Assembly: GCA_027596195.1 (NCBI GenBank)
Contig: JADGJG010000121.1
Coordinates: 1 to 40,353 of the forward strand
Reading direction: 5' to 3'
Origin: Podochytrium sp. JEL0797
Lineage: Eukaryota > Chytridiomycota > Chytridiomycetes > Chytridiales > Chytriomycetaceae
DNA length: 40,353 nt
The translations under genes and the position numbers were made by a program. Of the stretch, positions 29,643 through 39,869 are shown one piece after another (position 1 is the stretch's first letter; each line of letters opens with the position of its first letter). The notes under the pieces were generated by a model that was not told the DNA's origin, ran no database searches, and worked only from the letters and a program-made list of their open reading frames with translations.

Positions 29643-32600
29643 ATGGAAATGCCGTTGCCGCCTCCCGGCGAGACGCCTCCCTTGCCGCCCGCCGCGCCCC
29701 TCGCACCCCCACCACCGACACCCCTCCACGAACTCAACTCCAGCCACTCTCTCATCACGCCCGCCACGTACAGCGGCGTGCACGTGCTGCAGCAAGCCGA
29801 CGCCTACGCGCAGCCCGTGATGCGGCGCGCACACGACGACTACATCAACGCAACCCAGGTCCTGCGCGCAGCCGGCTTCCCAAAGACGCAGCGTACAAAG
29901 ATTCTCGAGAGAGACATCAGCGGCGGCGTCCACGAAAAGGTACCGTGTTTTCGTGGTTCCCAAACGCGACTCATCAACACAAAAAAAAAGGTCCAGGGCG
30001 GCTTCCACATGTTCCAGGTACAACCCCACTCCCAATGCACCCACCCCGCGTGTCGCTGCGTTGCCCACGCGCCCGCTTGGCCACATCCCAAAAATAGATG
30101 CCATGGAACAACACAGAAAAGAACACAAAGAAAATTCCTTCTGCCAATCATCATTCCCCTCCTCCTCTCTCTCTCTCTTCCCACATCTCGCGTCTATCCA
30201 TCACAACAATCGCGCTAAACTCAAAATTTTTTTTGCCCCAATTACAACCTCATTTGCGAATTCAAAAACAGGGAACCTGGGTGCCCCTCGAAACTGCCAT
30301 CCGCCTCTCGCGAAAACACGGCGTCAACGACCTCCTGACCCCGCTCTTCACGTACCCGCTCGAAGCCGGCGTCAATTCGGAAATTTTCAAATCCATTGGC
30401 AAATACGCGAAACCTTATCGCATCCCGCGCGCCAAATCGGACCATCCGCGTGCTACTCCTACAGGCCCGCGTGGCGTTGGATCTGCTTCGTATGCCGTGT
30501 TTGATAGTGAGAGTGAGGACGGCGATTTGATGATGGATTTGGGGGATGAAGACGATGAGGATGAGGAGGAGGAAGGTGGGGAAGGGTATGATCCGCATCC
30601 GAATCGGTGAGTTTTTTTTTGTTTGTTGTTGTGATGGGTGTTTGGAGCGGACTGGCGAGTGGGGTGGATACCCAAGTTGGTGGATACCCTGTCGCGCCAT
30701 GAACGCGTCTTGTGCGAGCGAGCCGTAATGTCTTGAGTTTTTACAGCCTTTGCGAGCGCGTTTTGGTTTTTTTTTTGCATCGTGATGCACATGGCAGGTC
30801 GAGTGGGGAAGTTGCTGCGGGAGGCGTCGTTGGAACGCGCGAGACGCCTCGTTATACCACGTGGCAGATGAACGAAAAGCGAAGCGAAACGATACCTGTT
30901 TTGGCGTGTGGGAGAAAGCGCGAGGCAGCATATTTTTGCCAAGAAAATCGCCAATTTATATTGACACTGCAATTTTCCCCGCGCGCAGCATCCGCGAAAT
31001 TCGCAAACCAAGAGCCAGCGAATCCACCCCACCCCCCAATTCTTTCCCTACCTCCTACGACCATGACATGATGGGCCGACCAGGCTTCCACGAGCACCAC
31101 AACAACCACGGCGGCGGAGGCGGCAGCGGCAGCGGCAGAAGCACAAACACACCACCCCCCATCGACCAAATGCACCACTTATCATCGAGCGACATGTCCA
31201 TGTTCAAAAAACCAGGCCCTGCTTCGAGCCCCAAACTCGCCGCCTCACACCTACACGCGTCATTGACGCAACCCCATCCGTTATCCTCGCAACTCCACCC
31301 TTCATCCGCGCAATTCCATCCATCATCAGCACAACCCCACGCGTCGTCCAGCTCATCCCACCCTCATCAACCCCATCAACAACACTCCCAACCGCAACAC
31401 CACACCAGCATCGGCGGCACCACCACCCCTCACAGCAACCCCACCACAGCCCCCAACTCCACCCCAGGCACCCCCATTGTCAAACGCGGCCCCGGCCGCC
31501 CCAAAGGCAGCAAAAACAACGCCAACCTCCACACATCAACCTACCACCCCTCCACAACCTCCACGCGCGGCGCATCCGCGAGCCCGGCACCCTCGGCCTC
31601 CGCTTTCCCTGGCACGGGACACCACGGGACCCCGCGTCGGGTGGACAGCTCGTCGAGTTTGAACCGCGTGTTTACGAGCGCGAGTCCTGAAAAGGATTAT
31701 TATGGTAGTGGACGGGTGAAGCGCGAGAGTGGGGGTGGTGCGGCTGCGAGTCAGCATTTGCAGGTTCCTGTGCCTGCGACGAGGGGGAGAGGGAGAGGGA
31801 GAGGGAGAGGGAGAGGTGGGTATGCGCATCAAGCGCATTCTCATGCGCAGGTGGAGGAGGTGAAGAAGGGTGGGGAGGGGAAGGTTGCGGCTGGGGTTAC
31901 GGCGGTGGGGTTGCGGGCTGCACGGGATCGGAATTTGAGGGAGTTGATGGATCCTTATGGCGTTTTGAGTCGGGCGGGGAGTAGTGATGAGGAGGAGGAG
32001 GAGGAGGACGGGGAGGAGGAGAGTTTAGGGGATGGGGAGGGTGGGGGGAAGGGTGGGGGGAGGGATGTGGAGGCTATGAGTGAGGTTTCGAGTGTGGGGG
32101 AGACGGATGGGGAGGAGGAGGGGAGGGCGACGTTGTTGAAGGGGAGGAAGAGGGTCAAGGTGGGAGGTGTGGGGCGTGGAGATAGAGCGGCGGGGAGACT
32201 TGGGTTGCCTGGGGGCGCGAGTGCGAGTATGCTTGGAGGTGGTGGTGCGGGTGTTGCGAAAAAGTTTGTTATGTGCAGCGGGTGTGGGGTATTGACTCAA
32301 TCGCGGTGGAAACGGCGTCGTGCGAATGCAAGTGGGGGCCTGTTGTGCGATTCGTGTGGATTGAAGCGGTGCTTTGTGGGAAAGAAGGTGGCTTCAACGT
32401 CGCAGGCTGTGGGACGTCGACGCGGTTCGTCGTTGGAGGATGAGGAACTCGACAACGATGCGAGTGACCAAGACCACGACTTGAACGAATGGAATCTGGA
32501 CCCGGCGGCCGGCGGCGACACGATGGACCGGTTGCGGCGCTCTGTTGTGCATGCTGGTGAATCGGCCGATTTGCAAGCCCTCCGAACGAACCTGGACGAA

Positions 32601-32840
32601 AGTGAACAAAGCGGTAGACGGCTGCGTCGGTTGTTGGAGGCAGTCAAGCGGGAAGACGCTGGGGTTGATCGCGCGTTCCGGAGAACGATTATTTGGTGTC
32701 GTCGTGCAAAACAGGGGCAGCCTCTTGCTGATGAGAATACCAACGAATATAGCTCTGAGGAGGACGAGGAGGAAGGGGAGGATGATTTTGAGTGGAGTCA
32801 GGATGTGGTGAACAAATTCGTTGCGCGGCGAGCAATATAA
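29643..32840 (+). CDS. APSES/KilA-N transcription factor with AT-hook and GATA-like zinc finger
   Basis: Predicted DNA-binding protein of 836 residues in four exons (29643-29939, 29991-30017, 30272-30606, 30989-32840). The APSES domain reads TYSGVHVLQQADAYAQPVMR, RAHDDYINATQVLRAAGF, TQRTKILERDISGGVHEKVQ, GGFHMFQGTWVPLETAIRLS; exon 2 is a 27-nt microexon encoding nine residues of it. APSES factors (Mbp1, Swi4, StuA types) are fungal cell-cycle and development regulators. After an acidic patch (GDEDDEDEEEEGG) the long last exon adds an AT-hook (KRGPGRPKGSK), an RGRGRGRGRGG run and a GATA-like finger: CSGCGVLTQSRWKRRR, then a 20-residue loop to CDSCGLK (C-x2-C-x20-C-x2-C). No ankyrin repeats are present. 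The last splice (382-nt intron) fits phase but is not proven; a separate gene starting at ATG 31068 is the alternative. Confidence 0.78.
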
Positions 32841-32873
32841 GTTTTTCTTGGTTTTGTTTTTTTTCGGCAGTAA

Positions 32874-32879
32874 AATAAA
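32874..32879 (+). terminator. poly(A) signal AATAAA of the APSES gene
   Basis: AATAAA occurs 34 bases after the APSES gene's stop codon, inside the 49-bp gap before the convergent coiled-coil gene ends, so the two 3' untranslated regions must overlap or be extremely short. Confidence 0.6.
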
Positions 32880-32889
32880 GATATGTGAT

Positions 32890-35675
32890 TTATTGATTGT
32901 TGTTTTGGAGGAGTGAGTCCGGGGAAGGGAGTGCTGGCTTTGACAAAAACTGGCCACCGTGGAAGCTTCCCTCCCCACGAAATTGTAAAAATTGTTGCAA
33001 ATCTGCGTCCAAATCATCCATTCCCGTGATTGATTTCTGCGATGGTAATTTTGAGCTAACGAGCAAGTCTCTTGTGGGAGTCACTCTTGAAGGGAACGTG
33101 TTTTGTCTGACAATGCTTTGTCGAGGAATATAAGGCGACACTGGCACGCTCGAGGTGGCCTCCATATCGGCCCTTTCCAAAAACACACCCACTTGCTCCC
33201 GCAGCTTTCTATTCATTTCCGTCACGTTGTTTTGGATTCGCTGGATTTCTCCGTCTTTCCGCAAATTTTGATTGCGGTGCGACTGCAACTCCTCTTCTAA
33301 CATGCGCACGTGTTCCATCAGCGACTGATGCTTGATGGACGTCACATTCAACTCTTGGTCCCTGATTCTCAACTGTTGCTGCAACGCCACCACGTTACGC
33401 GACTGATTCGAATCGTTGGCAGCCAATTCCGCCACTTTCATTTCGAGCTTGAATTTTTCAGCCGTGAGTTCCGAGATTTCAAATTTCATTTGATTGGTTT
33501 GTTCGCTCAACGCGGTGGCTTGGTTTCCTTTGGCGTTCAACTGCTGTTTGAGAGTGTTGACGTCCTGGTCCATGACTTGCCGTGCGGCCAAGAATTTTTC
33601 CTGTACGAGCATCATGTCTTCCTTCTTTTTGGCCTTGAGAGTTTCAATCACCATTTCGTCCTTGTTGACAACCTCGCGGAGGTCAATGATAGTTTTTTCC
33701 ATGTCTTGGAGGTGACGGTGCTGGTCGTTGAGTGTGATTTCCTTTTGTTGAATGTTTGCGCGCAGCAGCTTTTCTGTCTGCTGAGAGCCTTCGAGTTGCG
33801 CTTGCGTTGTATTTAAGCCGCGTTGGAGGTCGTACATTTTTTCAGTCAAGGAGGTGATTTTTTCCTTGGTATCCTGTTTCAAGTCCGATTTGGCCTGCAC
33901 TTCGAGGTCGAGACGTTTGGCCACATCCAACAGTTGGGACTGGAGCGACGCGTAGTCGTCCTGGCTTGCAAAAAGGTCCTGTTTGAGGGCTTGGTTGTCG
34001 CGTCTCATTTGGAGTTCGAGTTCACGCAGCGAGTTGATTTCGTCGCTTTTTTGTTTGAGTTGACTGTTGACGTCGACCGTGAAAGCTCGGAGGTCCGCAA
34101 GGTCCTGTTGCAGGGCTGTGCGCTCGTTGTGTAGCTGTCGCGCCTGTTTTTCGAGCTCCGAAATTTCCTCGTTTTGCGCACGCGACGTCTGGTAGGTTGA
34201 GTTGAGCTCCGATTTGAGTTTGGTTTCCGACTGTTTGAGCATTTCAAGTTCCTTGGTTTTCGAGGAACATGTGGCGTTTGTGCGGTCGTAGTCGGCCATT
34301 GCTTTTTGGTACGACGCGTTGAGTTCGTCGAGTTTGGAAAAGAGTTGCTTCTCGCGTTGAGACGCTGTTTCAATCTCCTGGAGGTACATTTTCTCGCGTT
34401 GGACGAGTTGTTCCACCTCGCGACACGCGTCGGCGTGTGCTTCCTTGAACTTGACGCCTTCCTCAGCCATTCCCGATTTGACTTTGAGTTGTTCCCTCAA
34501 AATACGAATATCCGTGTCCCGCTGTTCCACAGTCTGATCGAGTTTAAGAATCTGCAGCTCGAGTTTCATGCGCGCCTCGCGTTCCAACACACACTCATTC
34601 TCACGCTCCTTGTACATTCCAATCAACTTTTTCATCTCCGCCTCGCGTTTCCCCAACCTCTCCCCCAACTCGCGTTTCACCCCCTTCAGTTCCTCCACAA
34701 GCCGTTCCAAAACACCACACTTGCGTTCCGCCTCCTTCACCATCCCGGAAACACGAGTATGCTGAAACTCAAACCTCTCGACCTCCGCCTCACGCGACGC
34801 ACACACCTGATCGAACCGCGCCTGCATCCTTTTGAGTTCCTGCGCAGTCGCTTGTTGCTGCTCCGATTTTTCGAGGAGCTGCTTGTGCGCCGATTGAACG
34901 GTCGTGTCGGCGCGTTTGTCGGCGGCTTTGATTTCGTGGATGTGGGCGGTTTGGAGGGCTTTTACTTCTGTGAGGAGGGCGTGGTAGGTTTGTTCGAGGG
35001 CCGTGTATTTGGAGCGTTCTTCTTCGAGGATGGCGAGGAGGGCTTTGTCGGTGGCGGGGATGGCGTTCTATAAATAAAAAGTTTTGGGGTTTTTGGTTTT
35101 GTGGAGGGAGGAGTGTTTGTAGATTAATTGAGAGATTCAAATTGAATGGCTCGGGAAGGGGGGGAGGGGGGGGTGCGACCTCTCACCTTTGGCTTTCCCT
35201 TGAAATCACGCGATACTAAAGGAACCCAACCGACCGCCGAGCTCGATTTTTGCAGCCTAAAATCTGGTTGACTCGAAGATGTGTGCGGTGGAGCCGGTGG
35301 TTTTGACGATACTGAACCAGAATGTTTTCCTTTTCCCGCGGAGCCGCCACCTCCTCCGAGCACAGACGGACGATCTGCAAGGCTTTCTACGGATCCTCCG
35401 GTTCCAGAAGCAGCAGAAGCGTCCAAGTCGCGTCCGAGTTGGGACAGTTGTCGCGAAAGGGAGGTGTGTTGTTTCGAAGATGACGCGACGGAGATGGACG
35501 ATGGTTGATTCGTGAGTGCTGCGGGTGGAGGTTTTGCGGCAGCGGACGGGGGGTTTGCAGGGTTATGGGAGGATCCGGTATTGCTGTTGCTGCTGCTGTT
35601 GCCGAGGATGGCTTCGAGCTCTTTGATTCTGTCTTCGCGGGCCTGTGTGGAAGTTGGGTTTGCAGGAGTGGACAT
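32890..35675 (-). CDS. long coiled-coil protein
   Basis: Two exons (35675-35187 and 35067-32890; 119-nt intron GTGAGA..TATAG, in phase) give 888 residues. Residues 1-163 are Ser/Pro/Gly-rich with a short leading helix (REDRIKELEAILGN). From about residue 165 to 820 the chain is an almost unbroken heptad coiled coil, e.g. LLAILEEERSKYTALEQTYH, KELEMLKQSETKLKSELNST, EISELTAEKFKLEMKVAEL. The last ~65 residues are non-helical and include TSSVPVSPYIPRQSIVRQNT. Such proteins build centrosomal, ciliary or cytoskeletal scaffolds; a basal-body role would fit a flagellated fungus but is only inference. No motor, kinase or membrane segment is present. Confidence 0.87.
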
Positions 35676-35786
35676 TTTTTTAATTTCTCTCTCTTTCCAC
35701 TTCTTATTCCCTGTTCTCTTTCTTTCCTCCTTCTTTTTCTATCCTCGCTTCTGCAACACTCAGGTCCAAAAAGAAAGTGAAAAAAG
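35676..35786. promoter_or_regulatory. 111-bp bidirectional promoter gap
   Basis: The gap separates divergent start codons of the coiled-coil gene (minus) and the small probable GatC gene (plus). The plus strand is strongly pyrimidine-rich (repeated TTTCTC/TTCCTCC) over about 35680-35740. Confidence 0.5.
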
Positions 35787-36191
35787 ATGACCAAACTTCA
35801 ATCACTCCACCCGGTCCTTCAATCCGCACTCCGAAGCGCCACCGACGCAGGACGACACGCCGCCGCAGCCGCCGCGCCCGGCCAAGCACGCGGCGTCGAC
35901 GTGGCGCGACTGGCGCGGCTGTGCGGCCTCTCTGCGGCAGACGGCTCCGCGGCGCGGCGCGACATTGAACAGCTGCTGGGCTGGGTGGCGCCGATTGCCG
36001 CAGCGAATCTGCGCCTGGAAAAAGACGTGGCGCCGCTCGTCTCGTTTGCGCGCGACGCCGCGGTGCCAGTGGCGTTTGGCGAGGCAAAAACCGAGGACGC
36101 AGAGTGCAAAGGGCGCGCGCTGCTCAAGTGTTCAAGGAGCGTCGATCAAGCAACTGGGTTGTATATCTATCCGTTGGTAGTAGAAAAATAA
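35787..36191 (+). CDS. probable mitochondrial Glu-tRNA(Gln) amidotransferase subunit C
   Basis: Intronless 134-residue protein. The segment VDVARLARLCGLS, a spacer, RRDIEQLLGWVAPIAAANL, then DVAPLVSFARDAAVPVAFG matches the layout of GatC (helix with LARLxxL, a second helix, an xVxPL-type turn and an Arg-Asp). The end, GRALLKCSRSVDQATGLYIY followed by PLVVEK, resembles the GatC C-terminus (LLxxS..xxxxYxVP). GatC stabilises the GatA-GatB amidase that makes Gln-tRNA in mitochondria. The N-terminus is Ala/Arg/His-rich and low in acid, compatible with import. Similarity is judged by eye and short, so an unrelated small helical protein is possible. The body of the gene is very G+C-rich compared with its A-rich 3' flank (AAAG repeats at about 36190-36222). 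Confidence 0.55.
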   Translation: MTKLQSLHPVLQSALRSATDAGRHAAAAAAPGQARGVDVARLARLCGLSAADGSAARRDIEQLLGWVAPIAAANLRLEKDVAPLVSFARDAAVPVAFGEAKTEDAECKGRALLKCSRSVDQATGLYIYPLVVEK

Positions 36192-36384
36192 GGAAGAATA
36201 AAAGAAAAAGAAAAAGAAAAAGGAAATATGGTGCATGCATCTGAGCTCAACCCAACCCATTCTCAACCACCCCACAATTAAACATCATATCGTGTTGCAC
36301 CAACGCTACAGCTGTGAACGTTGGGATGCAATTCGACGATGTTGGGAATGGGACCAGGCGTCATACTACACGGGCAAAGTATTG

Positions 36385-36441
36385 TACAAGCCACGCCCAA
36401 CGAGCTGCACACGGAGAAGATTCGGAGGAAATGCACTAGTA
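36385..36441 (+). repeat. dispersed repeat, copy 2 (matches 2612-2675)
   Basis: This is the plus-strand partner of the repeat at 2612-2675, with the same core TGCACACGGAGAAG..TTCGGAGGAAATGCACT and the same abrupt end at GTA. It lies about 20 bp before the first recognisable codon of the argininosuccinate synthase fragment. Confidence 0.7.
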
Positions 36442-36459
36442 ATTGAAGGTAGAAATTGA

Positions 36460-36964
36460 AACGACCAAGTCCGATTCGAGCTCAGTTACTACACCTTGCA
36501 GCCCACCATCAAGGTGATTGCGCCGTGGAGAATCCCTGCTTTCTTCCATGACCGCAACGCGCTCCTCGCGTACGCTACCGAGAAGGACATTCCAGTTTTT
36601 CAGACTGTTGCCAAGCCATGGTCCACGGACGAGACCTTGCACCACATTTCGGTAAGTTGAATTTCGTCTGCTTCGTCTTTTCTCCCTTGACTAAAGTTTT
36701 ACTTTGTAGTAGGAAGAGGACCCGAACGTTACCCCGCCAAAGGACATGTGGAAGCTCATCACTGACCCAGAAGATTCCCCCAACATCCCTGAGCGCATTG
36801 CCATTACCTTTGAGGGAGGAAAGCCCGTCAAGGCGCAGAACAAGGATGACGGAAAGGTCATCACGGACGGTTTGGAGCAGTTCTTGTACTTGAGTCACCT
36901 CGGCAGAAAGCACGGAATCGGCAGAATTGATATCGTTGAGAACAGATTCATTGGAATCAAGCGG
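36460..36964 (+). pseudogene. internal fragment of argininosuccinate synthase
   Basis: The fragment covers roughly the middle third of argininosuccinate synthase (citrulline + aspartate to argininosuccinate, arginine biosynthesis). It begins [20 protein letters not shown] and runs through [12 protein letters not shown], a 58-nt intron (36652-36709) and YLSHLGRKHGIGRIDIVENR, ending at FIGIK. The N-terminal ATP-binding P-loop half and the C-terminal tetramerisation part are absent. Three signs of decay are visible: TGA (36457-36459) directly precedes the first codon, where the family has Gly; the codon after the intron is TAG where the family has Tyr (HISYE), unless the acceptor slid 3 nt; and similarity stops abruptly at 36964. 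It is a broken relic; the functional gene must be elsewhere. Confidence 0.88.
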
Positions 36965-37120
36965 TTGGAACTGGATGCAAGTGTTTCTAATTGCGGAACT
37001 TGAAATCAATATTTCGCGAGCGGATTCCCCCGCGTAGAAGCACGATATCAACCGTAGAGAAAGAATGAAGGCAATTTTTATATTTAAATTTACAAAAAAT
37101 AGAAAACAGAAATCTTCAAA

Positions 37121-37783
37121 TTAAGTTCCGCGGATTCCGAGCTCTTTGTCGCGCTTGTCCATCTTTCTGAAGAGTTCCGGTGCCCTCGTGTCGTAATATT
37201 CCTGGAATTCTGCACGAGAAAGCTCCAACAGCATTGGAATCACAAACTCTTCCTCCTCTGCCAAGTGAACCCTCAATAGCGTGGCGTATTCCGCCATTGC
37301 TTGCTCCAAGTTGGCTGCCGCCTTGATAACCGATTCGGAACCATACTGTTTGTAGTTACCCTCAAAGTTCAAGAATCTGCCGAAGGCACTCACGACGGCG
37401 TCTCTCTTTTCGTGGAGTTCGCCGTGCTCGTTGCTCAAATAACTTGGATCCACCTGCCATCTTCGGCACAAGAACGGATAGAGTTTGACCTCCTCGTAGT
37501 TCTCATGGCCCGACATGTATCCATGCCATTCGCGGAAACGGTCAAGCAGGACTCTTGGAGATTGCCCACCAGCCGTTTGGAAACTTGTGTTGTTCAATGA
37601 ACGGATACCCTCCAAGACTTCTTGAGACGTCTTGCGGAAAGAAGCGTGTCCCTTGACAAGCAGGGTATTGACGCCGTAGTTTGGATGCGAGTCCCACTGG
37701 TCGCGAGGGATTTGGAGGTTGCGAGGGAGTTTTGAAATGTAAGCGCGATGGGATACCGTAGTTTGGACTTGGGAGAAGGTCAT
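37121..37783 (-). CDS. HHE-domain hemerythrin-like protein
   Basis: Intronless 220-residue protein. The predicted four-helix bundle carries the expected metal ligands: His46 (LLVKGHASFRK), HENYEE near residue 95, NEHGELHEKRD near residue 120, and VHLAEEEEF near residue 171, i.e. His plus H-x-x-x-E pairs for a di-iron site that can bind oxygen, NO or iron. Family members act in oxygen/NO sensing, iron handling or stress defence; which applies here cannot be seen. The N-terminal ~30 residues precede the domain and carry QTTVSHRAYISKLPRN, which is mildly basic but not a clear targeting peptide. A decayed paralogue lies just upstream (38.2-38.7 kb), separated by a 160-bp duplicated block, so this is the surviving member of a tandem pair. 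Confidence 0.9.
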   Translation of the reverse strand: MTFSQVQTTVSHRAYISKLPRNLQIPRDQWDSHPNYGVNTLLVKGHASFRKTSQEVLEGIRSLNNTSFQTAGGQSPRVLLDRFREWHGYMSGHENYEEVKLYPFLCRRWQVDPSYLSNEHGELHEKRDAVVSAFGRFLNFEGNYKQYGSESVIKAAANLEQAMAEYATLLRVHLAEEEEFVIPMLLELSRAEFQEYYDTRAPELFRKMDKRDKELGIRGT

Positions 37784-37840
37784 TTTGCTGGATAGTTTTT
37801 GTTGGGTGGAAGAAGGGCGAGCGCAATTTTATAGAAATTT

Positions 37841-38160
37841 ATCCGATTTCCAATCGATTTCCAAGGGAATTCGAAATCAATTTCAAAGCGGGTGCCCTCG
37901 AACGGAAGGCCCAGTGGTGATAGTCTGGCGAAATTTATGCTAAATATGCAAGCGATTGACTGAATTGTTACAATTTTATTCGCGCCAAGAGTTTTGAGTA
38001 ATCCGATTTCCAATCGATTTCAAAAAGAATTCGAAATCGATACCCTCGCGCGCGGTCAACAAGTGATGATAGTCTGGCGAAATTTATACTAAAAAATATA
38101 TGGAAGCGATTGACGGAATTACATACAATTTTATTTGCGCAATAAAAACAGGAAAATACA
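37841..38160. repeat. two tandem copies of a 160-bp A/T-rich block
   Basis: ATCCGATTTCCAATCGATTT at 37841 recurs exactly at 38001. Both copies continue with GAATTCGAAATC, GTGATAGTCTGGCGAAATTT and AAGCGATTGAC(T/G)GAATT in the same order, with small gaps, roughly 75-80% alike by eye. Copy 1 is directly upstream of the intact hemerythrin gene and probably holds its promoter; copy 2 follows the 3' end of the pseudogene. Confidence 0.82.
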
Positions 38161-38169
38161 ATAGAATAA

Positions 38170-38660
38170 AAAAATCTTGAATCGCATCATTCTCTTGTAT
38201 TCTTGCTGAGAAAGTTCGAGCATCATTGGAATGATAAGTTCCTCCTCTTCCGCCAAATGAAACTCAGCGCATCCACATATTCCGTCATTGCCTTCTCCAG
38301 ATCAGCTCCAGCTTTCTTGACAGCGTCTGTTGAGGTTTTCTCGAATTTCAGGTACGTGGCAAAGGAGGCGAGGACCTGGTCCCGTTTGTCGTGAATGTCA
38401 TCATGTTCTTTCGTCAACACGCTGAGATCAATCCTCCATTTGTTGTAGAGATATGGATAGAGGCACGTTTCTTCAATGTATTCGTGCGGGTTCATGGAGC
38501 CTTGCCAATCGCGGAATTGGTCGAGGAGGACTGTTGGTAGTGCGGAACGTCGAGTGATCCAAGGAGAGGATACCATCGAGAACTTGCTTCGAAGAAGTTC
38601 GAAAGTTGGGGTGCATGTACACCAACATTCCACAGCGACCCATGTTGGGATGCGATTTCG
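38170..38660 (-). pseudogene. frameshifted tandem copy of the hemerythrin gene
   Basis: Three frames in succession match the intact hemerythrin paralogue. SHPNMGRCGMLVYMHPNFRT is followed by LDGILSLDHSTFRTTN in one frame; after a shift near 38560 come LLDQFRDWQGSMNPHEYIEE, CLYPYLYNKWRIDLS, KEHDDIHDKRDQVLASF and DLEKAMTEYVDA; after a second shift near 38265 comes FHLAEEEELIIPMMLELSQQ. The sequence before SHPNMG lacks the paralogue's N-terminus. Metal ligands are kept in each piece, so decay is recent. An unusual frameshifting mechanism is possible but unlikely with two shifts plus a missing start. Confidence 0.88.
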
Positions 38661-39869
38661 AGTCTTTGCGGGAAGGTGTTGGAGTTTATAGGATGAAATG
38701 CTTGTTTTTATTCGTGCGGCCGGCAGCTGTCAATTTATAGTAAATCTGATCCATGTTTAAATGCATGCATATCTAATTGTCTGCGTCCGTCGCTCTCTAA
38801 CATTAATTAATATTTGTTCCAACTCCTCATATCTTCATCGAATTGCTTCCAAATCATCCCAGGCAGTCCTTGCCAGTTTCCTATAGTTGTAATTATTGTA
38901 ACCGATGCTTTGGGTTTTTTTTGGACTCCATGAAAGAATAATACCCTAGACGTGGCGATCACGATTGGAATCGTCATGGATGCGGTGTGAGTCAGCTGCG
39001 GCCTTCTGCACCACTTTCAAGTTCGACATTATTGCAAATTTCTTGGTTGTTTGCTGCATGTTTACATTGTCCACATTGCATTCATTATCGTGTTACTGCG
39101 TGTTTATTTATAATGCGGGTCATGCGGCGTCCTGGCACCTTTCTCTCTAAAATTTATCTCTGGGTCCAGTAATGGATGGACGTGTTACTCAGAACTGCGA
39201 ATGTAAACTAACAGAAGGTTCTGTGGGAGTTTTGCCATGAGAGTACGATGCGCTGCGGAGGTTGGGAATTCGAGAGTAGTCATTTGATTTCTTGGGATAG
39301 TTTTTGGCGAGTGTTTCCGAATTGGAGAGGGATCTATTTGTTTTGGCGATTGGAAATCGAATTTAATTCGCGATTTCAAATCGAATTCAATTCAAGTCAC
39401 CTTCCTCTCCTTTCCAATTCTATTCCTGTTTTCCTCCTACCTGTAATCGCTAGGGATATGAATGAAACGATAAAACTGGCAATTCATTATCATGTTTTTG
39501 ATTTTTACTTTCGGGATTCTGAGTCGGATGCCGAAACATTGGGGATTGTCACGATTGCGGTCGGAGCTGCCACTGCGATGGTTCTCGAGTGCTGTCTGCA
39601 CTAAGGAAGCATCAGAGGAGCATCACAGAGGCGAGCATGTTGGACTGATGGTTTTTCTAATTGTTTTCGCTCCGCGATCAACGCATGCACGCAATTTGAA
39701 TGCAAGCGAAATAATTTCCGAAAATTGAGAGAATGAGTACAACGAGTGAGGGCGGGTCAACCTTGTTTATTCACCAATTCAAAAAATCAAACACAGGGAG
39801 CAGCCGAACAAGAAAATCAGACGAAAGAGAAGGAAAACGGCAGAAAGTGCCATTCAACCCACATCACAC
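38661..39869. other. gene-free A/T-rich stretch
   Basis: I see no supportable gene. The plus-strand frame 39248-39604 has an ATG but lacks any protein-like conservation. Around 39350-39400 there is a cluster of imperfect palindromes built from AAATCGAATT and AATTCGCGATTT, resembling the AATCGATT/GAATTCGAAATC elements in the 160-bp repeat near 37.9 kb. Confidence 0.5.

Noticed and set aside
31068..32840. A separate gene for the AT-hook/zinc-finger protein starting at ATG 31068
   Set aside because: Not excluded, but the upstream sequence SIREIRKPRASESTPPPN reads as coding in the same frame and splices in phase to the APSES exons, so a single gene was preferred.
36235..36459. Small open frame before the argininosuccinate synthase fragment
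   Set aside because: It is formed by unrelated pieces, including the dispersed repeat, and ends exactly in the pseudogene junction; it is unlikely to be a gene.
39248..39604. 118-codon plus-strand frame
   Set aside because: A/T-rich palindromic DNA with no protein-like pattern and no flanking signals.
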